Of a stretch of 64,000 nucleotides of DNA, positions 35,550 to 48,227 are shown piece by piece; position 1 is the first letter of the stretch, and each line of letters starts with the position of its first letter. Made by a program: the position numbers and the translations under genes. The notes under the pieces are model-generated. The model saw only the letters and a list, made by a program, of their open reading frames with translations. It was not told the DNA's origin and ran no database searches. Origin of the DNA: Homalodisca vitripennis (taxonomy: Eukaryota; Arthropoda; Insecta; Hemiptera; Cicadellidae). The stretch lies in contig NW_025778046.1 in NCBI RefSeq assembly GCF_021130785.1, positions 62,001 through 126,000 of the forward strand. Reading direction: 5' to 3'.

Positions 35550-38500
35550 AAATTTTGTTCTAATTATTCACGACTTCCGGTGATCACCCTTATTACATAA
35601 TAAATATCATCACTTTAAAACAGCAGCACATTTATTTCTGAAAAACAATTATTGTAATTTTTAAATAGTTATCTACAAAACCGAGACGTTTGTGAAGAAA
35701 AAAATAGTAAAGAATAGACGTTGCTTAAAAAATTGAGAACTTTGAAGTCTAATCCCTTATGGCCACTTAGACTTATGATGCTTGCTGATTTCCGTGATGA
35801 GTGTCCATTGAAAAGATTATGTTGAGTGCTTTACAATTTAACGCTTAGTATTTGGGCGTAGTTTTCAGAGTGATCTTTTAGTGGAATAGTGTATAAAATA
35901 ATGTTATTCTTATGTAATGTTTATGTATGTCTTTTATGTAACCTTACTACAGATTATATGCACAATATAAATTACAGGGGACTTTTTCTTGTTCACATTC
36001 CTGCCGCCGTGGTTTAAATACTGCATTACTTTTTAATTGCTGGTTAATTCCTAAATCTCCTAACTCAATAATGGTTTATATTAATATATTATCCTAGTTA
36101 TTGCTATATAGGCCAAGAAATATGTCGAGTGTGACAGGTAGGCGATCAAAACTGTTTCTTGATTAAAGTTTGTAACGGTTTCAGTGCAAGGAATACTTGA
36201 ATAAAGATGCTTCTTGAGCAGCCTATAATACAACGTTCCCATACGGTTTACCTTATAATTGAAATATATTTAGCGTGCGTGAAGATATTATATACAGAGT
36301 GAAACTGTTCCTTTCAATACAATTGTAAACATTTTTGTATGTGTAAATGTACAAGCGTTTCATTGTAGTTTGTTCGTCAGATATAAGTAGTGCCCCAGCA
36401 TTATATAATACTTGACTGAAGAGTCCAATAAGGGTGATGAAAGTAAGCAAGCAGATTTTAATTACTTATTCCGGAGTTGTCTTCATACCGTGTCTATTTT
36501 TTTTTTAATTCCCTACGGTAAATTTTAAAGAAGTATCTGTAGTATTTACCAAAATCTTTGGTTATATTGCAATAATATTTAAACTATACAAATATCAATG
36601 GAATAATGATTTCTTTGGAACTAACGAATCCAGTGTTGTCTGAAATCATTAATTAAGGAACAGCATTTATTGAAGATTCACTGTTTCGGGGGTGTTGAAG
36701 TTAGATTGAAATCGAATAGTGAGCACTGAGGTTTCGTGATTAATGAAAACCGTCTAGGTGTTTCATTAATAACTCGCGACCTGTTACATCTTATCGCATG
36801 AAACGTGTTTGATAAATTGAATTTAAAAGTATCATATCGTCAAAAGTTTCGAAACATCTTGGAGTTAATGTAACATCCAATTCTGAAATCGTTTATAGAT
36901 CCAGATAAGTGGTCTTAAAAAAACTAAATTTACGGGAAATTCGTTCAAACATAGTTATATAAACAAGTTGGGAGTACGCTACAATCCGTATCGCAAGGTT
37001 TTGATAAGGTGGCATGCAACATATCATGTTCCTATAGCTAATTTCACTCTACAGTTGTCTGTGGTCAGGTAAATAAGAATATAAAACAACACGTAAAATG
37101 CAATATCTTTCCCCCTACATACAAATGTATGTATTCTCTAACTATCTTATAGCTACTTATTGTTACCCATAAGTTCAATGTAAAAAATATTCGATACCAC
37201 TAAGCCAAATCCAATGGAGTCACTAGCGCAATTGTAAAGTTAATGAGTAGAAGCTTAATGCAACATTTTAAGACTATATGTCTGTTTGAGATATCATGGG
37301 AACACACATACAGATAGACAGACATAAATAGAGAAATTGAATTTTCCCATTATCTTGAGTCATATACACGCTAACGTACTACCAACAAGAGAAACTAGAA
37401 CAAATTACGTATACAAACCAAATACTGTATGCGAGTTCTACTCGATTAGTAAGAAATCCGAAATGTTTGCTTCAGCTGATAATCAACCTTTTGAATCGCA
37501 AATCATGTTTTCACAGAGCTGATTATACTTTTAAATTAATTTTAACTAACAATTAAGACTATAATATTAAAGTTGAATATTATTTTATAGATTACATTTA
37601 TAATTGTACATATATATTTTTTGTATATAAATTGCATAAAACACTCTTATTTATTAATAATAATAGCTATCCCCAATCAAAATAAAATTTGACTTTTACA
37701 GTTCAAACGGTTTTATTTAACACTTTTTTATCATCTTTAAAAATACAAGAAAGTTGTATATAAGTATAACGAGTTGTATTGAAAATTATAATCTAAAGAA
37801 TTTTGAAAAATAGTTGATTGAGAACTAGATCGGTTTAATACAAGTATCCAGTTTTATTTACAAATAAGCATTTGAGTAAAGAAGTACTTCAGAAAGTACA
37901 GCTTTGATGTGTAGCAGACAATTGGTTGATGGTATTTACAGCCTTGAGCGTCCCCATATTTACCGCTGACAAACAATCCCTAGATGAAAACTCCCTCCGG
38001 TTTCGTCTCAGATATACTTTTATCTTTGTTTCTTTCAAATATATAATAATAGAATTTTCACGGATAGAGACGCAGTTAGTAAATTTCGCTCAGAAAAAAT
38101 AATGAACGTCGTGATCTCTACGTTGATAAAATATAGTATTCAGGAATAGTCTCTTCTTATAATATTCCTGTATTAAAAATATAGAGATATAAGATATTCG
38201 GGACTTTTTAATTCTTTTGTGAAAGTTTATAGAAAATTTCTGGTGTACTAATATAATGGCTCAATATTACGGAATATAAGATAACAGCAGAAATGTGGGA
38301 CAGTGTTTTCGCTAAGAGTAAATGAATAGTGAGGGATCAAGATGACATTTTTTGTCAGTGATCTCTTTTACAATAGAAAGAAAACTGAAATTGCTTCCAT
38401 ATTCCGATATTTTAACGTTGTCTTAACAAGATTACGAGTATCAGAGTCTAAGTGATTGTTAAGAAATAAAATGTAATTATCATGTCGGTAATTTCTAAAT

Positions 38501-38560
38501 CCTTAAGAATATTATAATGATATATATTAATTTTCTACGTCTTTTTGGTAGGCATAACCT
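35550..38560. other. AT-rich DNA, little identified
   Basis: No gene or RNA is recognised. Around 36,730-36,790 there is a very weak resemblance to the conserved block at 13.99/60.92 kb (GATTAATGA...CCGTCTAGGTG), too weak to claim. The frames at 36,253-36,450 (-) and 37,337-37,522 (+) are unsupported. Confidence 0.4.
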
Positions 38561-38568
38561 ACATTTGG

Positions 38569-39537
38569 ATATATACAAGGTGTTTGAAAGGTATGGGTAC
38601 GGCTTAATATTTTACAAACCATAGCAGATAAACATATATAAACTTTGCACAGTGTCATATGGCTATGTAAACTATTTTTTCCTTGCTATTACCATGACAT
38701 GCCAACCATGGGGGGACGGCCCGCAGAGGAAAACATGGAAAACTTTAATGAAAGCATGGGTCGAGTGATACCTCATTTGAAAGAGCTCACTTAGTAGAGT
38801 TGAATGCCGCAAACCGCATCTCAAAAGGTTTATCCAATCAGAAATGGCGGGTTGTTTTAGGTACACATTTTGAAGTACATTATGCGCTGCTATTTCTGAC
38901 TGGATCGTCGTATTCTGATGCGGTAGGCGGCGTTTCACTCTACTAACCAATGTTTTTTCACTGTCTTTTTTTAACTAGCAAATTATGTCATAAATTTATA
39001 ACACAATAAATAAAACTAAAATGAATTCCTCGTCTTTATGTTAATGAATTAATTAAGTTCTACCATTGTTCTTTTTTGGTAAAATAGTTAACTTACTACT
39101 TAATTTTTGAATTAATTTTTTTTTTTATTTTTTATAAATACTTATCAGTGAAACCATTGGTTAGTAGAGTGAAACGCCACCTACCGCATTAGAATACGAC
39201 GAGCCAGTCAGAAATGGCAGCGCATAACGTACTTCACAATGTGTACTTAAAACAACCCGCCATTTCTGTTTGGATAAACCTTTTGAGATGCGGTTTGCTG
39301 CATTGAACTCTACTAAGTGAGCTCTTTCAAATGAGGTATCACTCGACCCATGCTTCAATTTAAGATTTCCATGTTTTCCTCTGTGGGCCGTCCCCCCATG
39401 GTTGGCATGTCATAGTAATAAGGAAAAAAATAGTTTACATAGCCATATGACACTTTGAAAGGTTTATATATGTTATCTGCTATGGTTTGTAAAATATTAT
39501 GCCGTACCCATACTTTTCAAACACCTTGTATATATAT
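38569..39537. mobile_element. Foldback element, 395-bp inverted arms
   Basis: 38,569-38,963 is about 90-95% identical to the reverse complement of 39,146-39,537, separated by a 182-bp AT-rich spacer. The ends read ACAAGGTGTTTGAAAGGTAT outward-in on both sides and abut TATATA-type sequence, so TA-rich target duplication is likely but ambiguous. Both arms carry the GC-richer words GGGGGGACGGCCC and CACTCGACCCATGC. No transposase is present. Frames inside the arms (38,672-38,950 and 39,161-39,358, both minus) are by-products of the repeat. Confidence 0.85.
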
Positions 39538-39539
39538 AC

Positions 39540-41110
39540 TATATTTTTCATTAACAATATATATACTGGGTGTAGAGGCGCATATAGAATAAAATTGGGG
39601 GGCTGACTCATATGATGATTTATGGAGTAAAAGTACCCTAAAAAATAGAAGCTCAGGAATCTTCCTACTCGGAATTTCCCAGCTTTACGACCTCATAAAT
39701 TTTTTCTAGCTTAAAAGTAGCTCTTGTGTACAGTTATAATACATGTCTAAACATTTCAGGAGAGGCCTAAAGACCCTAACAACCCCCTCCCTTCAATAAG
39801 TCCATGATTTTATGTCATGTAAACCGAACACGCGCGATATTCTTAGCATTTGATTATAAATGTATTATTTACTTACAACATATAAAATGTTGGCTAAAAA
39901 ATTAAATATGCGACTAAAAAGTGTGATGTAACGTTAAAAAGTAGTCAACAATAAATTTTATTTTAGTACAAGAAGGATTATACTGTAACTGTTTGTTGTA
40001 ATGTATGCAATACCGTGAAAAAGGAACATAACGAGTTGGAGCTCAGCGAGTAATAATGAGAGAGTTACTGTCCGGTTCCGATTTTCTTTGTACGCTTTGT
40101 TTGAACACAGCAACCGGAAACTGCGTCCGTTGGAGCCAAGTGGAGATTTATTACATTTACAAGCTATCAGCTTAATAATTCTTTATAAATTACTTATATC
40201 TCTGTTCGTAATTACTTGATGAATTATGTTAAATAAGATAAAGTATCATTTGTGTGGTAATAAAGGTAATTATTGCTATAAAATACACGCATTAGGTTTT
40301 TAATTGTAATATCACGTTCTAATTTGAGTGTTTTAGTACACAACATGTAATAAAATGTACAGGGAGGTGAGTTACAATTTATGTCCCTTAAGTTTCATGA
40401 ATTTCGTAGTGTTAAATTTTTTATATAAAATTTGAGATGTGTGATCAAAATAATATATTTTAACTCTTGTAGCAAAATAAATGGTTAAATAAAAGGATGA
40501 GAATGTATTATTTTCTCAATTATCTCTTATCTTCCTGTTGAGTTTTATTTAGTGTAAAATAACTATGGACCGTACCGTGGTGTCCTCACAATAAACCTTA
40601 TTTTGTTGTGATATTGAAAATATTGGTAATGAGGTAATAAATTACATTAGTACATGTAGTGTTATTCCGCAACTTGCCTTTAAAAACGAATACAATATGA
40701 CTAGAAAATATTTATTATTACTACATTTTTGGTATTCTCTTGGTTATAGAACATCAATCATATATGACATAGGAAATCACAGTACTTCACTCACACAATA
40801 TAAACCTCGTAAGAGGAAAATATTGTGATTTTGTTTTTGTTATGTTTAGATTTTAAATTCACACGTACTTATCTTTCATTCAATTAACATTTATAATTTG
40901 CGTTTTGAAAACCTCGTAGAGAAATGTTCGATGATGTTGTCATAGACAGGACTGTTTCCATCCAATGGATGATTGCCTTATATTGTATTCATTATTACTT
41001 AAGGGTTAGCCAAAACTATCAGCCAGAGAGTGCAAAACCTTATTTTCTGTTAGTTTCTTCTTACTTATTATAAAAAAATAAAGTTTCGCAACAGTTAAAA
41101 ATCACGCAAA
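39540..41110. other. AT-rich DNA, possible element end
   Basis: Directly after the foldback element a stretch begins with TATATACTGGGTGTAGAGGCG, a form seen at mobile-element ends, but I find no partner terminus. 40,065-40,150 is GC-richer and contains CGGTTCCG and ACCGGAAAC, nearly inverted. Nothing else is identified. Confidence 0.3.
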
Positions 41111-41116
41111 AAGTCC

Positions 41117-42400
41117 TGCTGTATCAAACAAGAAAGCTGAAGAATTGATACATTCCACTCAACTACCAGGTTTATAAGAAGCTATTGCCTATTAAGACTA
41201 TCAGAGCCACTTATTGTAAAGGAATTTAGATCTATACAATATAAATAACGCTCTTTCGTCTAGAGAATGAAAGGACATCTTAAGCAAACCTATCATTACT
41301 TGAGATTTTACTTTGTTGGATTGTTTAGTTGTTAAGTACTCAATTGTTCTCAACTTTGTTGAACGTAAACTTTTACTTAACTTTGACCTAATTTGTTAGT
41401 TTTAACGGATGTTAGTCGTTAATTTTGTAATATTGTAACTGTTAAATATAACTTATTGAAGCAGAAAAAAATTCCTAATATTTTGTTTAGTTATATTCAT
41501 ATTTTTGAGAAAATTATGTGAGTTTAAGCGAGTAGACAATTAGAATATCGTTTATTGCTTATGTTTGAAAATCCAGATATTGTCTACTTTTGCTTACACA
41601 ACAGAACTACTCTCTTCTATTTATGACAGGAACGTCAAACATTGCCCCCAACAGGACGATTCTGTCATTCTCAGTCTAAGTGTATACATACTTGGTCTAT
41701 TGCAGAGTATCAACAATCAATTCCGTAAATGACCCAGATTTACATGATGCCAATGTCAGCAAAGTGTTTCACAGTCAGGCTTTAAAGTACTATCCGTACA
41801 GTTTCAATAGAATGTATATTGCACTTAACTTTTACTAAGAATAGAAAACACACTTTTCAACCTTTTAAAATAATCTTAGCCACTTATAATAGCAGTGTAT
41901 CACGTAAAAACCAAGACAAAAGTTCCACAACACATTCAAACTAAACTTCAATAATAGTACGAGTAAGATTTGGTATTTAACAGATATTTTTTTAAAGTTA
42001 AAGATGTATATTATTTAAACTAAATATCTGTTCACTTTATGTATTCTTACGTTCGATTAAAACGCCATACAACTCTAATACTCTAACTGGTATTAATAAT
42101 AAATTATTTCGGCAAATAATAAATAAAAACTATTAAAATAAATTATAATTCTTTTGGTTACATTATTTATTGTACGCCTACATTTAGTCTTTTATTTATT
42201 TGAGTTATTTATTTATTTAATTGTTAAAGTGTAATCTTAATTAACCTTATATTAAGAATTATTTATAGAAAGAAAAAAATATGCGAAAAAAATGCGAAAA
42301 AAGATATGATTTAAAAATATAGCGTATAGAAAAGTTGATTAAAATATTACGTTTTATAAATAAGACTAAGAAGTTTAATGAACATGATGGAACCAAATGT
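41117..42400. repeat. Duplicated unit, copy B left part
   Basis: It begins with one copy of the 166-bp sequence (41,117-41,275; CATTCCACTCAACTACCAGG). After AT-rich DNA comes 41,611-41,790, which matches 6,724-6,900 and 57,848-58,020 (GACAGGAACGTCAAACATTG, GACGATTCTGTCATTCTCAG, ATGATGCCAATGTCAGCAA). The 43-bp array follows at the same place as in copy C. Confidence 0.75.
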
Positions 42401-42403
42401 GAT

Positions 42404-43320
42404 GTGACAGTAAGCGCTTGCCAGATATCCGCCCTGACAGCAATATATGACAGTGAGCACGTCCCAGGTGTCCGCCCTGACAGCAATACGTGACAGTGAG
42501 TCCGTACCAAGTGTCCGCCCTGACAGCAGTACGTGACAGTGAGTCCGTACCAAGTGTCCGCCCTGACAGCAATACGTGACAGTGAGTCCGTACCAAGTGT
42601 CCGCCCTGACAGCAATACGTGACAGTGAGTCCGTACCAAGTGTCCGCCCTGACAGCAATACGTGACAGTGAGTCCGTACCAAGTGTCCGCCCTGACAGCA
42701 ATACGTGACAGTGAGTCCGTACCAAGTGTCCGCCCTGACAGCAATACGTGACAGTGAGTCCGTACCAAGTGTCCGCCCTGACAGCAATACGTGACAGTGA
42801 GTCCGTACCAAGTGTCTGCCCTGACAGCAATACGTGACAGTGAACCCGTACCAAGTGTTTCTGCTCTGACAAGCAATACGTGACAGTGAGTCCGTACCAA
42901 GTGTCCGCCCTGACAACAATACGTGACAGTGAGCCCGTACCAAGTGTCCTGCCCTAACACAGCAATACGTGACAGTGAGTCCGTACCAAGTGTCCGCCCT
43001 GACAGCAATACGTGACAGTGAGTCCGTACCAAGTGTCCGCCCTGACAAGCAATACGTGACAGTGAGTCCGTACCAGGTTTCTGCTCTGACAACAATACAT
43101 GACAGTGAGACCGTCCCAGTGTCTGCTCTGACAAGCAATACGTGACAGTGAGTCCGTACCAAGTGTCCGCCCTGACAGCAATACGTGACAGTGAGTCCGT
43201 ACCAAGTGTCCGCCCTGACAGCAATACGTGACAGTGAGTCCGTACCAAGTGTCCGCCCTGACAGCAATACGTGACAGTGAGTCCGTACCAAGTGTCCGCC
43301 CTGACAGCAATACGTGACAG
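42404..43320. repeat. 43-bp minisatellite array, about 21 units
   Basis: The unit is built from GTGTCCGCCCTGACAGCAAT, ACGTGACAGTGAGTCCGTACC and AA (43 bp). Units 3-9 and 18-21 are nearly identical, while the middle units (42,850-43,130) are variable with small indels (TTTCTGCTCTGACAAGCAAT). The array is much richer in GC than its flanks. The unit contains no TAA, TAG or TGA on the minus strand in any frame, and 43 is not a multiple of 3, so overlapping minus frames of up to 329 codons (42,259-43,248 and others) arise automatically. I do not annotate them as genes. Confidence 0.95.
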
Positions 43321-45640
43321 ACCTCGGGCTGTCTATTGGGAACCAAACTCGGGGTTCCTCTGGGTAATTAGCTCAGGATTCCTTTTATGAGTAATACGTT
43401 TAAAAAATAATTTCTTAGTTTAGCTACATGACTGGTATTACATTATAACAAATATGTGTAAGTACACTATCAAGAGTAACTAGCTTGTAGCAATAATAAT
43501 CCTTAGATGGTAATTTTCGTTTCGTATAATCTAGAATCCATAATTAAATTCATAAGATCGACAGAGGAATTTTTCCAAAGAAATAAAATGAATGTACCAG
43601 TCCATACAAAAATGCTGATTTAACATTTATTTACATGCATAACAGTTGCTTGCGTGTTTGAAACTAAGAAACATATTAACGTAGGTAAAATTAATAATTA
43701 TATATTTCGAGCTCTATAAAAACCATTGCAGGTGACGATGCATTTCTTTTATAGGAAAACAATTCTTGATCGGAGTATGTGCTTTTACAGTTCAAATTGT
43801 GTTTCAGCTCCTGAACTATTACAATATTGCTCTTTAAAACTGTTGGAATAGTACTTGAAAAAAATGTTAAATTCAATAATTGAAAAAGTTTGCGATTTTA
43901 ATATTTCTCCCATCCAAAAGGAATATGTGTGCCTTGTAGATTCTAAAAATAAATTTTTTATATTTTCTCTCAAACTTTGTGTAACGTTTGTCAACATTTC
44001 TTTTTTTCTTCTTGGACTAATTACACGGATATATGAGAATTTAAATTTCAAATTAAACTCAACTTTTTTGAGCATATTTCCTAACCTTTTCATTATGAAC
44101 AGTCTTTTGTCTATTTCAAACGCTTTTCAGAATACGAATACATAACATAAGTAACACATGAGTATATTTTGATCACCAAGAAATGGCGAAAGAAATGTTG
44201 AAATAAGTATAATTTGGTACAAAAACGTAGAAATATCTCAGCAAAATTGATTGGCTAGCTTGGCAAGCCATTACGGGTCTCATAGCCGATAATAACAGTA
44301 TAATGCTATGACACTAATTTTCGATATATAAGAAAATCTGAGTCGCTGCATAGTTATAGTGATATTAACAGTGACAATATTTGGAAAATGTATGAGAACA
44401 ATGATAATAGCAAACGAAACAGTATATACAATTTCTACTGATGTCCAATGGCTGAGTTCAGCGTAGCATGTATCTTGAGGTTATGGACAATCCTCATTTC
44501 TGCCTGCCTGTTTGTTACTTGATAAATAGAGAAAAATACTTAACTACTGTGTTGAAAGATTGCATGAAAATCCTTATATATATTTCAAACTGTATTAGAT
44601 ATATACACGTGATGGAAATGAGAAAATCGTACAAAAAAGGGTTTTCTTCACAAATTGAGTACAATCCTATGACATTTTGTTTAGGACAACGTAGGCCTGA
44701 GTGTTCTTAAAGTCTTTTCTTATCAGGCTGGCAAACTATTTTTGTGTCAGCTTGGAAAAGTTAAATTTCTTTCCTGCATGACAGCATGTCAGAAAGTAAT
44801 GAGTTGTAGAGTTTGAAATCTGTGCATGCAACCTCAGGGAAGTGTATTACGTGACACGTTGCGTGGCGAACTCAAACCTCATTTACTTTGGACTCTGAAT
44901 GTTTTAGCGTTAAATCAGTTGTTGAGTAATTAACCAAGAAATTAGCTACTCATAATGATAAAGTGACGTCCAGGCGTATAAAGACAAATTGAGTGTTGTT
45001 AATTTAATTTTGACCTCTTTTATCCTATCTAACCACAGATGCATTTTAATATGCTCATTATTTTATTAAAAAATATTTTATTTTATTTTAACTTTTTTGC
45101 AAAAAGCAAACATTGTGTACTGATAACGATATTGATTATTTATAAGTAAGGTAAAGATACTGATATATGAAAAGTGGCTTTTCATGAAGTATACCTCTTA
45201 GTAAAACGAACTTTTATTCAAACGTGAATTGCGTTGAAGTTGACTAAAGCATACAGTTTAATAAATAAAGTAAGGGTAAATGGTAACGAAATTATAAAAC
45301 ATTAATAAATTCATATAACTATTATGAATTTGAAAAGTATTGCTTGTAGAATAAATCACACGATAGGCGCACTACATTCTTATTAATGTTTGTATTACAC
45401 GTTCATTGTTCAAAATTTGATGTAGGCCCTAATTGTTTCATTCCTTTGTGTAATGTAAATTGGAATATGTTAAAAATGTTTCTTTATGTTATATAGTGGG
45501 AAATTAATAAAAAGGAAAATAATGTCTTCACATTTGTATAAATAATGGATTTATATTGATTAGAAAAGGAAACATAAAAATGCAGTGCTCTATTTTTTTA
45601 CCGAGCTTTCTAAAGAAGAACCGTCTGAGAAGTCGGTTTT
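43321..45640. repeat. Duplicated unit, copy B right of array
   Basis: GGAACCAAACTCGGGGTTCC and CAGGATTCCTTTTATGAG match the post-array flanks at 7.79, 59.52 and 62.9 kb. Further anchors to copy A: 43,612/8,280, 43,790/8,455, 44,168/9,120 and 45,165/11,490. The overlapping frames at 43,785-44,145 on both strands are not shared with copy A and are probably chance. Confidence 0.65.
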
Positions 45641-45800
45641 TAAGTAGTTACTCTGCTCTCATTAGTTAACCATCAGCATGCAAATTACACAATCTGTCAG
45701 AGTCAGATTTATTTTGTAAATCTTGAATTTACATCACTTGCTTTCTGGTATTTTAGTAGTTAATATTACATATAATATTTTTATTTTGTCTTACTAAAAT
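45640..45800. repeat. Conserved block upstream of cassette, uninterrupted copy
   Basis: This is the partner of 11,935-12,080 plus 12,679-12,730. At 45,770-45,800 the sequence TAATATTTTTATTTTGTC followed by TTACTAAAATATG passes through the point where copy A carries the 274-bp-arm hairpin, so it represents the pre-insertion state. Confidence 0.8.
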
Positions 45801-45871
45801 ATGTACATATGAAGCACAAATATAGATAGTAACGCTAAACTAGAGAGTGTAAGAAGAATGGAAGGAGCATG

Positions 45872-46035
45872 AGAACGATAACAGTGAAGACAAGTTGCTA
45901 TCGTCATCAAAACTCCGCTGTCAGAGATTGATTATTCTACTGTATATGAATATAGCACCACTTGACTAAAGAGAGTGAGAGAGATAACGTAGACATAACC
46001 CTCATCCTTGTCTTTAGTTTGTAGCTGCGTTTAGA
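45872..46035 (+). promoter_or_regulatory. Repeated promoter-like cassette, copy 4
   Basis: GAGAACGATAACAGTGAAGA, CAAGTTGCTATCGTCATCAA and GCTGTCAGAGATTGATTATT precede TATATGAATATAG (45,943 on), a weakened TATA box, then CACCACTTGACT, AGATAACGTAGACATAACCC and ATTAGCACAAATGTCCC. The first 100 bp match copy 1 almost exactly, including the leading AAGAATGGAAGGAGC. The altered TATA box may mean a weak or dead promoter. Confidence 0.55.
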
Positions 46036-46185
46036 AAGTTATCATTATTATTATATTAGCACAAATGTCCCTATAAGAATTTCCGTAATTGAATATGTTG
46101 AACATACGTTTTATTACTGTTAGTTTTTTATGAACGATAAAATAACTGGAGATTTGTATGGGATTATATTAAATTATAAAAATCT

Positions 46186-46217
46186 TATATATATATATAT
46201 ATATATAAATTATATAT
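46186..46217. repeat. (TA)n microsatellite
   Basis: About 12 TA dinucleotides in a row, interrupted once towards the 3' end. Confidence 0.9.
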
Positions 46218-47374
46218 GCCTATATTAAAAATAATTTAAGTCGACTTGAAAGGTTTTCAATTAAATATATAAATGCCTAACAAATAGATAATAATGTTAA
46301 GTTATATTATAATCTAATAACGTAAATAATTTATTGTTCTCAAAATGTGGTAAATTTGAAAACTGTTTTTATATTTTAGATTACAATAAGTTACAGAGAC
46401 ATAAAGAAATAAAAAAAGTTATGCCTTTATAGATTGAATAAACTATTGAATTATAATCGGATATTCACATTTATTGCTTCATTGAATATTTAGCTGATGG
46501 TTTAGTATTAGTTTTTCAATCCATGAAAATTTTTAATCAAAATGAACTGTCAATTTTAACTTTTGAAAATATTATTTACAACATAAAACTTTTCAAACAA
46601 GAACAGAAATGCTTATTTCTGAATTATACAAACAGAGACAATCTGCTTCTACTATAATATGTTGTAATTGATATGACTGTTATATATTTTTTATAGTTGT
46701 GACTTTTAAGACGGTCATATAGGCATAATAAAATATGACTTTCTGAAAGTTTAATTATTTTGAGAGCTCATATAATTTTTACATTTCAATATTCCTTGCA
46801 ATTATTTAATACATGCGTTTTTACATACATAATTCTTTTAATTTGTGAGTGCCAAATTGTATCAATCATATATAGGTTATTCAAAACGTAAATGAATAAA
46901 AAGAATATTTAACACATGTTGACAATATTTTTAACTAAATTCAAAAGGTATGCCTGATAAATTTATTTGTCAATACCTTCCATTAGGAAAAGTCCTCAAA
47001 GGGAAAGTAGTAACAATACTTATCGATATTGGTTCAGATTTTATCAGTATATTTTTGACTTGTCCTCATGTTAATCTCCAGTACACGCATATGAAATAAA
47101 AATGTGACCTATTTTTGCCAGAAACTCAAATACGTTACTTGTTATATTTAATGCTAAAGTGTTTGCATGTGTTGCCAATTAATGCTTAGTCCAAGAGTGA
47201 TAAGCAAGACACATTTCTGTGGCCATTCAAATCATCATTAATTTACCAAACAGAAAACTTTTTAACCGTCATTAGATATTATCTATAAAATTACATATTA
47301 TGTTGAAAATTGAAAGCCCTTAAGTTGACGAAAAATAAAACAATTATGATAGAATGTGTCTTTTTCCTTTAAAT

Positions 47375-48227
47375 TACTCTCTTATTGACAAAATTAGATG
47401 CCCTATTTACAACCCATCTGCTCAGGGAGTACGAAGGGTTTCAGTCAGCCACGGGCAGATTCCCTTCTTTCCTGATGCGAAGCTGTCCCGGAACATCGTA
47501 CAGATGCGTTGCCTGGTCTCGTAGGTGTTCAGGTGGAAGTAGTCAAGATGGTAGCTTAGTCCTGTATACAACTGCTTGTAAGATGGCACCTTCTGTACAC
47601 AGTTGAAGGTTCAACGCCTGGCCCTCGTTATAAAGCTAAGGGAGATCTAGAAACCTCTGATGATCGACACACAATTAAGGTTGTTGAAGATTTATACCTT
47701 CCAGTTGAACCCACCACTGGGCACATAAAAAATGATGTGTCACTTCAATCTGGGCAACCTTATGGTTGTCCAGGAGTGGCACATCACTAACTGCAAATGT
47801 CGAGATTCTGGGGTTCATGTGCAATTCGATAGGTCTAGTCTAAGTCTAGTCTAGTTCGATAGGGCAATTCGATGTGGGAGATGACTGTTGGAGTTGGTGG
47901 GGTTTGATCCCTAACCTCAGAGATTCTTGTTGACCTCAACAAGGGTGTGCCACCTCCTGCTTGCTTTGATTGGAGATGCTGGTTCAGAGCTGGCCTCCCC
48001 TTCTTCCGGGGAGACATGACTTTGAGATGTAGTGCCCTAATTCTTCCTCTTGGATCTCGATAGGAGGCGGCACCTACTCCCTAACCTTACCCATCCTGAA
48101 TATCCTGTCACTACGGAAGCTCAAAGGTTCTTACAGGACTAAGTGCAAGCTTCTTGTCCTAAGAGAACAAAAAAAGGTAGTTGAAGCAAAAGTGATGGAG
48201 GTGGTCGGTGGCTTTTCCACCCGTCAA
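47375..48227 (+). pseudogene. R1-like LINE fragment, heavily decayed
   Basis: It starts with CTCTTATTGACAAAATTAGA, as does the fragment at 18.84 kb (CTCTTATTGACAACAAAGAG). Shared words include GGCAGATTCCCTYCTTC, AGATGCGTTGCC against AGATGAGGTGCCG, and AACGCCTGGCCCTC against AAAGCCTGGCCCTC. The KAPGLDG motif is destroyed here. The remainder (47,690-48,200) is GC-richer and probably downstream LINE sequence, without a readable domain. The minus frame at 47,835-48,017 is a shadow. It lies about 1.5 kb after its cassette, as in the parallel unit. Confidence 0.6.

Noticed and set aside
38569..39537. LTR retrotransposon with two LTRs
   Set aside because: The two long repeats are inverted, not direct, and enclose only 182 bp.
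42404..43320. CRISPR array
   Set aside because: Direct 43-bp units without unique spacers, in a eukaryotic context.
42259..43346. Overlapping minus-strand frames of 329, 314, 165 and 130 codons as repeat-protein genes
   Set aside because: The 43-bp unit lacks stops in all three minus frames and shifts register each unit, so long frames in several registers are automatic. They share no start context, signal peptide or domain.
43785..44145. Overlapping 102-codon (-) and 96-codon (+) frames as genes
   Set aside because: Phe/Asn/Lys-rich composition typical of AT-rich DNA, and the frames are not kept in the homologous part of copy A.
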